Part shown: positions 1 through 5,046 of the stretch, one piece after another
Layout: each line of letters opens with the position of its first letter
Position numbering within the stretch: position 1 is the first letter of the stretch
Assembly: GCA_002441445.1 (NCBI GenBank)
Contig: DJWC01000141.1
Span: 1-5,046 of the forward strand
From: Pusillimonas sp. UBA6240
GTDB lineage: Bacteria > Pseudomonadota > Gammaproteobacteria > Burkholderiales > Burkholderiaceae_B
Direction of reading: 5' to 3'
DNA length: 5,046 nucleotides
Notes under the pieces: generated by a model
What the model was told of the DNA's origin: nothing
The model's database searches: none
Seen by the model: only the letters and a program-made list of their open reading frames with translations
Made by a program: the position numbers and the translations under genes

Positions 1-722
<722 letters not shown>

Positions 723-724
723 AC

Positions 725-748
725 GCCGGGGCCGCTGCAGGCCCCGGC
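725..748. terminator. GC hairpin between convergent gdhA and yhdP, possible bidirectional terminator
   Basis: A perfect 9-bp inverted repeat, GCCGGGGCC (725-733) and GGCCCCGGC (740-748), encloses the 6-base loop GCTGCA. It begins two bases after the gdhA stop codon and ends three bases before the yhdP stop codon, so it fills nearly the whole gap. Neither strand has a T run after the stem, so it is not a textbook intrinsic terminator. It may instead protect the 3' ends of both transcripts or work with Rho. The hairpin itself is certain; its termination role is inferred from position. Confidence 0.6.
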
Positions 749-751
749 ATC

Positions 752-3700
752 TCAATGTTCGACGGGCGGCGCGGAGCCCTTGAGCTTTTGCGTCGAACCG
801 CCCTCGCCGCTCGTTCCATCCGGCCGCGCCGGGGTCGCCACTTCCTGGATTTGCGGATTGTCCCGAGACCCGCTGATGCGGTATTCCACCGTCATGGCTT
901 TGGCCAGCGGGGCTTGCAGCAGCCATTGGGTCAAAAAGGCGCCCACCCCTATGATGGGATTGATGGCTATGCCCGCGGCAATCGCCGCCCCGCTGACATC
1001 CAGGTTGGGAATGACGACCGCTCTCACGTCCAGCGTGTCGTTCACGAGATCGACGTCGCCGCCCAGCACGATGGTCCCTACCGGGCCGATCACGCGATAA
1101 TCGTCGGTGTTCACCTGGCCGTTCTTCAGCGTCAGGGCGCCGCGCAGAACATCGTAGGGAAAGCCCTCCTTGGTCAGGCCCGCGGGGTTGAAATCCAGGC
1201 GCGCCAGCCGCTTCACCGATTGCAGCGACAACAGCTCCAGCAGACGCGCGGAATGGGAATTCAGCGTGCTCAGCCGCCCTTTCTCCAGCTTGAATTCCAC
1301 TTTTCCGTTCAAGTCCCGCTTGCTGAAATCCCAAGGCATGTTGCGCCATTCGAAGTGGCCTTGCAGCGTGCCTTTTCCCCCAGTCGTCAAATCCTTGAAC
1401 CCCGCCTGATCCAGGTATGCCCCGAGGTCGCCGATATCGGCGCGCGCGTCCAGCGTCAGACCGCGCTGCGCGCCGCTCAGCCGCCATAGGCCGGATCCGG
1501 CAAGCGTCGCATGCGGGCTGACGAGCTTGAGCTGGTCCAGCCGCCACAAGCGGCCGCGCGCCTGGTTCACCCCGACCAGCGACAATTCGCCGACATTCCG
1601 TCCGTACAGGCGGAAATTCTTCACGTGCAGATTGACGGCGGGAATATCCAGGTTTTCGTCCACTTGCAGGCCTTCGTCGCCCTCGCCGTCCGTATCGGTT
1701 TTTTCGCTGCCCAGCGATAGGCGATCGAACATCGCGTCCACATGGCCCGCCACCCGGCCGTTCGCCTCGCGCCAGATCAAGGTGCCGGCGGTCTGCGAAG
1801 AACTGATGTCGACCCGCCATTGCGCGGGCTGGGGCTGCCTGGCGGTGAATGTCAATTCGTCCAGATCCAGGCCCTGCACACGGGCTTGCCTGGCCTGCAG
1901 GCGCAACTCGCCCACGTCGGGCAGCAAAGGCCGGTCGCGCTCCTGCGCTTGCGGCCGGCCAGGCTGGGCCAGGGGTGTGGAGAAATCCGTGATGACCGCG
2001 TCCCAGGCATCCAGATCGATGGATGGATAAAGAATATCCAGCCGCAGGCCGCTTTCCAGAGGCGCCGGCTGCTTGTTCACGCCCAGGGAGCCGGCATGGA
2101 AGTATGGCCCCGACTTGCGGCCTTCGCGGCGCAGCAGCGTGGCCTGGACTTCCTTGCCCAAGGTAATGTCCAGGGCCATGTTCACCCCATCGCCATGGGG
2201 CCGCCAATCGATGGCGAGCGGCAAGGTTTGCTGCGCCGTTTTGCCCAGAGGCTTGGGAAGATCCAGGGCCAGCCCCTGCAATCCCGATTTGGCGGAAATG
2301 GTAAAAGCGCCGGCCTTGCCGCGCCGCAAGACGGCCTGGTAAGGCAACACCCCTTCCAGCCGCTTCATGCCTTCCATCCCGACATAGGCGCCCAAGGCCT
2401 TGGCCGTGGCGCGGCCCTCGAACTGCAGGCCTTTGTAGGCGCCCCCCACGCCGCCGGAGAGCGCCACCGGGCCGCCCAGAAACTCCGCCTTCAGGTCCGA
2501 GGCGCTGATTGCGGTATCGGTGAAATCCAGCGAACCCGTCACCTTGCTGAAAACAGGCATTTCAGGCATCAGGCGCAATGCGCTGCCGGCGAAGCGGATG
2601 CTGCCGCGCACGGTGCTGTCCAGGCTGTTCAGCAAGGGAATCGACAATTCGAGCGGCACCTCCCAGACGCCCTCGGCGCGCGCCTCGCTGAAGACATCAT
2701 CCAGCATCTTTCCCAACGGCGAATGCGCCATCAGGGCCAGATAGGCTTCGGCCTTGGCCGTGGTCTGGCCGCGTATGCCGAGGACGGAATCATGTTCGAT
2801 ATTCGGTATGCGGGCATGCACGTCCGTGAGCCTGATGGGCTGGCCGGAAACCGGCTGCATCGACGCTTCCTGCGCATACAGGCGCAAATCGGCCCGATGC
2901 AGCGATACCGTTCCGCGCATGTCCGTCAGGCGCGGCCAGCCGAGCTCCTTGCCCTCCGGCGGCATGTAGTCGATCACCCCGCCGGCGTAGTCGCCCTGGA
3001 TTTTGAAGTCCCCCATGGACGGCTGCTCGCTGAAGGGGAAGTGTTCCAGATCCCCTTTCAAGACGAGGTCGGCGTTGGTGATTTCGCCCTCGAGCAGGCC
3101 TTTGGCCATCCATTCCCGCGCGTCCAGATTGACGGTGCTGGGCAGGTATTCATCGATGGCCGTGATCATCGCCCGCTTGAAGCGCCCGCGCAGGTCGATC
3201 AACCCGGCGGGCCCGGAGCCGCCCTCGCGCCACTCCCCCCGCAGATTGACGTCCATGTCCTTGTTGACGAGCTGCAGCCGTTCCGCGCGCAGCCTCAGCC
3301 CGGCGTCCACGGGCCGGTCCACGGCGCCGCCGGACCAGATCAGGTCGAAAGCCAGGGGGTAATCGAAGAGTTCCGGCGCGCGCACGCTCAGGCCTTCGGC
3401 GCCAAGACGATAGTCCAGCCCCGCGTCCGCGTCGACAGCCGGCTGGCCGGCCCGGCCTTCGTCGACAGGGGCGGGGAACAGCCGCCGGTAGCCTTGCCAG
3501 GAGCCGTCCAGGTAAAGGCGCAAGGAACGGGCCTGCACTTGCACGCCCTGGTCGAAAACCCAGCGCCCCTGATCGACCCGCACGTCGGAAGTCAGATGCG
3601 CCACACGGCCCTGTTCGACGCGCAGCCACGCCTGCATGGAAATGCGCCCCGACTTCAGGTCTTGCGGCAAGTCGAACCAGGGAGCCCATCCCAGCGGCCG

Positions 3701-4444
3701 CATGTTTTCCACATGGGTGTAAAGCCGCCCGTCCACCGCTTCGAGCGTATAGCGCCCTTCCGGACTGGCGGCCAGCCGGAAGCTGCCGCGTATATCCAGG
3801 GCGTCCCCCAGCCGCTGGGGAGGCGCGGCGGACAGGGCCAGTCGATGTTCCGCGCCATGGCTGACGATGCGCAAGGTCACCCCTTCCAGCACCAAGGGCT
3901 GCGCGCCGCGCATTTCGTCGTTCCAGCGCAGCACTGCGTCCCGGAAAACAATGCTGCGCTGCGCCGCCAGCCATTGGATGAAAGCGTCGGGCGAGCCCGC
4001 TGCGGCATCCCGGCCGGCTTCGATGTCGATGGGCCGGCCCATCAGCCAAAAGCCGCCGCGGCGGTCCCGCCGCAGGTCCAGTTCCGCGCCGCGCACGTCC
4101 AGGCTGAGAAACAGCGGCGTCAGGGAAAACAGGCTGCGCCAGCTCAGCACGGCGCGCACTTGCGGCACGGCGAGCAACTGACGCCCTCGCGCGTCGGTGA
4201 GCCGCACATCCGTGAGGGCGAGGCTGGGGTTGAGACCCTTCCATTCCGCCTGCAGGGGGCCGAGGCTGACCTTCAAATCGAGCAAAGCCGACAAGTGATC
4301 GGCTATGCGGGGCCGCCAGTCATCGATATGAGGCAGCGCCCAATACCGTACAACCAGAATGGAGACGGCCAGCGCGAAATACGCGGCAAGAACGCAGCGG
4401 ACGGCCAGCCTTAGCCATGGGGAAGAAAGTCGAAATACTGACAG
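752..4444 (-). CDS. yhdP: YhdP family AsmA-like envelope protein (DUF3971 / AsmA-like C-terminal region)
   Basis: This is a large envelope protein, predicted to be anchored in the inner membrane with a long periplasmic body. In E. coli, YhdP acts with TamB and YdbH in phospholipid movement to the outer membrane; that role is transferred by family. Residues below count from the TTG at 4292-4294. The frame gives 1180 residues there and about 1230 from CTG 4442-4444; E. coli YhdP is about 1266. Upstream of the TTG lie basic residues, a hydrophobic helix (about 4396-4349) and HIDDWRPRIADHL, the usual family N-terminus. Next come LNPSLALTDVRL (21-32) and LSWRSLF (50-56). A long beta-rich body with DUF3971-like repeats follows, with an acidic linker near 858-876. 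The C-terminal AsmA-like region includes LKNGQVNTDDYRVIGPVG, a hydrophobic Gly/Ala stretch (about 1104-1135), YRISGSRDNPQI and a polar tail. No canonical start codon covers the anchor, so the 5' boundary is uncertain; the family call is firm. TGA stop at 752-754. Confidence 0.93.
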   Translation of the reverse strand: MSVFRLSSPWLRLAVRCVLAAYFALAVSILVVRYWALPHIDDWRPRIADHLSALLDLKVSLGPLQAEWKGLNPSLALTDVRLTDARGRQLLAVPQVRAVLSWRSLFSLTPLFLSLDVRGAELDLRRDRRGGFWLMGRPIDIEAGRDAAAGSPDAFIQWLAAQRSIVFRDAVLRWNDEMRGAQPLVLEGVTLRIVSHGAEHRLALSAAPPQRLGDALDIRGSFRLAASPEGRYTLEAVDGRLYTHVENMRPLGWAPWFDLPQDLKSGRISMQAWLRVEQGRVAHLTSDVRVDQGRWVFDQGVQVQARSLRLYLDGSWQGYRRLFPAPVDEGRAGQPAVDADAGLDYRLGAEGLSVRAPELFDYPLAFDLIWSGGAVDRPVDAGLRLRAERLQLVNKDMDVNLRGEWREGGSGPAGLIDLRGRFKRAMITAIDEYLPSTVNLDAREWMAKGLLEGEITNADLVLKGDLEHFPFSEQPSMGDFKIQGDYAGGVIDYMPPEGKELGWPRLTDMRGTVSLHRADLRLYAQEASMQPVSGQPIRLTDVHARIPNIEHDSVLGIRGQTTAKAEAYLALMAHSPLGKMLDDVFSEARAEGVWEVPLELSIPLLNSLDSTVRGSIRFAGSALRLMPEMPVFSKVTGSLDFTDTAISASDLKAEFLGGPVALSGGVGGAYKGLQFEGRATAKALGAYVGMEGMKRLEGVLPYQAVLRRGKAGAFTISAKSGLQGLALDLPKPLGKTAQQTLPLAIDWRPHGDGVNMALDITLGKEVQATLLRREGRKSGPYFHAGSLGVNKQPAPLESGLRLDILYPSIDLDAWDAVITDFSTPLAQPGRPQAQERDRPLLPDVGELRLQARQARVQGLDLDELTFTARQPQPAQWRVDISSSQTAGTLIWREANGRVAGHVDAMFDRLSLGSEKTDTDGEGDEGLQVDENLDIPAVNLHVKNFRLYGRNVGELSLVGVNQARGRLWRLDQLKLVSPHATLAGSGLWRLSGAQRGLTLDARADIGDLGAYLDQAGFKDLTTGGKGTLQGHFEWRNMPWDFSKRDLNGKVEFKLEKGRLSTLNSHSARLLELLSLQSVKRLARLDFNPAGLTKEGFPYDVLRGALTLKNGQVNTDDYRVIGPVGTIVLGGDVDLVNDTLDVRAVVIPNLDVSGAAIAAGIAINPIIGVGAFLTQWLLQAPLAKAMTVEYRISGSRDNPQIQEVATPARPDGTSGEGGSTQKLKGSAPPVEH

Positions 4445-4456
4445 CTTGAGACCTAT
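4442..4456 (-). promoter_or_regulatory. Candidate translation start region of yhdP: AGGT followed by CTG
   Basis: Read on the minus strand, AGGT (4454-4451) matches the end of the Shine-Dalgarno consensus. It lies six bases before an in-frame CTG (4444-4442), which is normal spacing. Starting here keeps the whole basic-plus-hydrophobic anchor (LSVFRLSSPWLRL and onward). Other non-canonical options in frame are ATA at 4456-4454 and ATT at 4360-4358; the latter falls inside the helix. The only canonical option, TTG at 4294-4292, comes after the helix. This is a weak, four-base match, so it is a best guess. Confidence 0.3.
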
Positions 4457-4468
4457 TCACATTAAAAG

Positions 4469-4498
4469 TTGCGCCGCATCGGGCGGGGCTGTGATATT
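4469..4498 (+). promoter_or_regulatory. Possible sigma-70 promoter for glnE in the divergent intergenic region
   Basis: TTGCGC (4469-4474, three of six matches to the -35 consensus) is followed after 18 bases by GATATT (4493-4498, four of six to the -10 consensus). TGT directly precedes GATATT, giving an extended -10 element of the TGn type. A start of transcription near 4505 would leave a leader of about 80 bases before glnE. The rest of the gap, 4505-4585, has no clear operator or hairpin and becomes pyrimidine-rich towards the glnE start. This call rests on pattern matching alone in a region with few alternatives. Confidence 0.3.
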
Positions 4499-4585
4499 TG
4501 CAGTATCTTGTGGCAATGCCGATACACCGCAGGCCCCCTTCCCCAGGTTTTTCTTACAGCTCAACAACCCTTTTTCGCTTGTTCT

Positions 4586-5046
4586 ATGTCCGCAGCCATT
4601 ATATTAGAGCCGGCCTTGCGCTGGTCCGGCGCCTTGCGCCGCAAAACGGAAACCCACCAGGAATTCGCCGCCTGGCTGGCGGACGCCGCCGCCCGGCCCG
4701 TCGGCCGGGCGACCATACAGGATTGGTTTCTGGAGCTGCAAGGGCCGGACCAGCGCGAGCCTCTGCCCGTGGCCGATGCGCGGCGCATATTGCGCAAGCT
4801 GCGCGAACGGGTCTTCTTTACGGTGATGGTGCGCGATATCCAGGGCGCCGCTCCCTTGCAGGAAGTGGTGACGGCCATGTCCGTGCTGGCCGACACGGCG
4901 GTGGCCGCCGCCTACCGCAGCGTAGCGTCCAGCCTGGCTGAAGTCCATGGCGTACCCGTGGACCCGTCCACCGGCCTGCCGCAGGAAATGATCGTCATCG
5001 GCATGGGCAAGCTGGGCGGCCGCGAACTCAATGTCTCCTCCGACAT
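4586..5046 (+). CDS. glnE: Glutamine synthetase adenylyltransferase / adenylyl-removing enzyme, N-terminal fragment (3' end outside window)
   Basis: GlnE is a cytoplasmic bifunctional enzyme. It adenylylates glutamine synthetase (GlnA) to lower its activity when nitrogen is plentiful, and removes the AMP when nitrogen is scarce, under PII control. The first 153 residues are present. They include an N-terminal helical part with RWSGALRRK (about 12-20), LRKLRERVFFTVMVRDIQG (about 80-98), VVTAMSVLADTAVAAAYRS, and GLPQEMIVI. The hallmark GMGKLGGRELNVSSD occupies 139-153. That motif opens the first nucleotidyltransferase-like domain, the deadenylylating half; the window ends right after the first metal-binding Asp. 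The family is usually over 900 residues, so most of the gene is missing. The ATG at 4586 fits the usual short lead of betaproteobacterial members. It has no purine-rich Shine-Dalgarno; the bases before it are TTTTTCGCTTGTTCT. An in-frame TTG at 4508 would add 26 unconvincing residues. It is transcribed divergently from yhdP. Confidence 0.96.
   Translation, partial: MSAAIILEPALRWSGALRRKTETHQEFAAWLADAAARPVGRATIQDWFLELQGPDQREPLPVADARRILRKLRERVFFTVMVRDIQGAAPLQEVVTAMSVLADTAVAAAYRSVASSLAEVHGVPVDPSTGLPQEMIVIGMGKLGGRELNVSSD

Noticed and set aside
3150..4244. A 364-codon open frame on the minus strand, overlapping yhdP in another frame.
   Set aside because: It is an Arg/Ala/Gly/Pro-rich shadow of the GC-rich yhdP sequence with no recognisable motif. 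The yhdP frame has conserved family features over the same bases.
1742..4414. An open frame of 890 codons on the plus strand, antisense to yhdP, with shorter stretches of the same frame at 755-1489 and 1511-1720.
   Set aside because: Its codons are exactly in register with those of yhdP, so a stop arises only where yhdP uses TTA, CTA or TCA, which are rare in high-GC genomes. Its product is a Gln/Arg/His/Pro-rich mixture with no recognisable domain, while the minus strand encodes a clear YhdP. The frame ends at 4412-4414 because yhdP uses CTA there, which also supports coding of the N-terminal extension.
4485..4502. A sigma-54-like element upstream of glnE (a GG pair and TTGCA), tempting because glnE is a nitrogen-control gene.
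   Set aside because: The GG and GC pairs are 11 bases apart instead of the required 10, and the -24 side lacks the TGGC core. I saw no paired NtrC-type sites.
4498..4941. An alternative plus-strand frame across the glnE start, and minus-strand frames at 4561-4896 and 4604-4948.
   Set aside because: They overlap the frame carrying the GlnE hallmark GMGKLGGREL and show only Arg/Gly/Ala-rich composition with no recognisable domain.

Overview
The window looks like ordinary chromosomal DNA from a high-GC betaproteobacterium. The three proteins and their order most resemble Burkholderiales of the Alcaligenaceae type (Bordetella/Achromobacter relatives). That placement comes from remembered protein families, not from a search. 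Nothing in the window looks like a mobile element, phage, CRISPR array, rRNA or tRNA.

Layout: bases 1-722 (+) are the 3' half of gdhA, the NADP-type glutamate dehydrogenase, entering from the left edge. A 29-base gap (723-751) holds a perfect 9-bp GC hairpin shared by two convergent genes. From 752 to about 4444 (-) runs one very large gene for a YhdP-family AsmA-like envelope protein. A divergent intergenic region of roughly 125-140 bases follows (about 4445-4585). From 4586 (+) to the right edge is the start of glnE, the adenylyltransferase/adenylyl-removing enzyme of glutamine synthetase, cut off just inside its first catalytic motif.

Function: gdhA and glnE both belong to ammonia assimilation. 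GdhA makes glutamate directly from ammonia, and GlnE sets glutamine synthetase activity by covalent modification. YhdP lies between them on the opposite strand and belongs to cell-envelope biology: YhdP, TamB and YdbH are linked to phospholipid movement to the outer membrane in E. coli. Opposite strands rule out a single operon, so the proximity need not mean a shared function.

The one real oddity is the 5' end of yhdP. The conserved membrane anchor is encoded in frame up to about 4444. However, there is no ATG, GTG or TTG between the in-frame stop at 4457-4459 and a TTG at 4292-4294 that lies downstream of the anchor. Translation must therefore use a rare start codon (CTG at 4442-4444 fits best), or the start has been lost by mutation or sequence error, or the protein lacks its anchor. 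I saw no previously undescribed system here.
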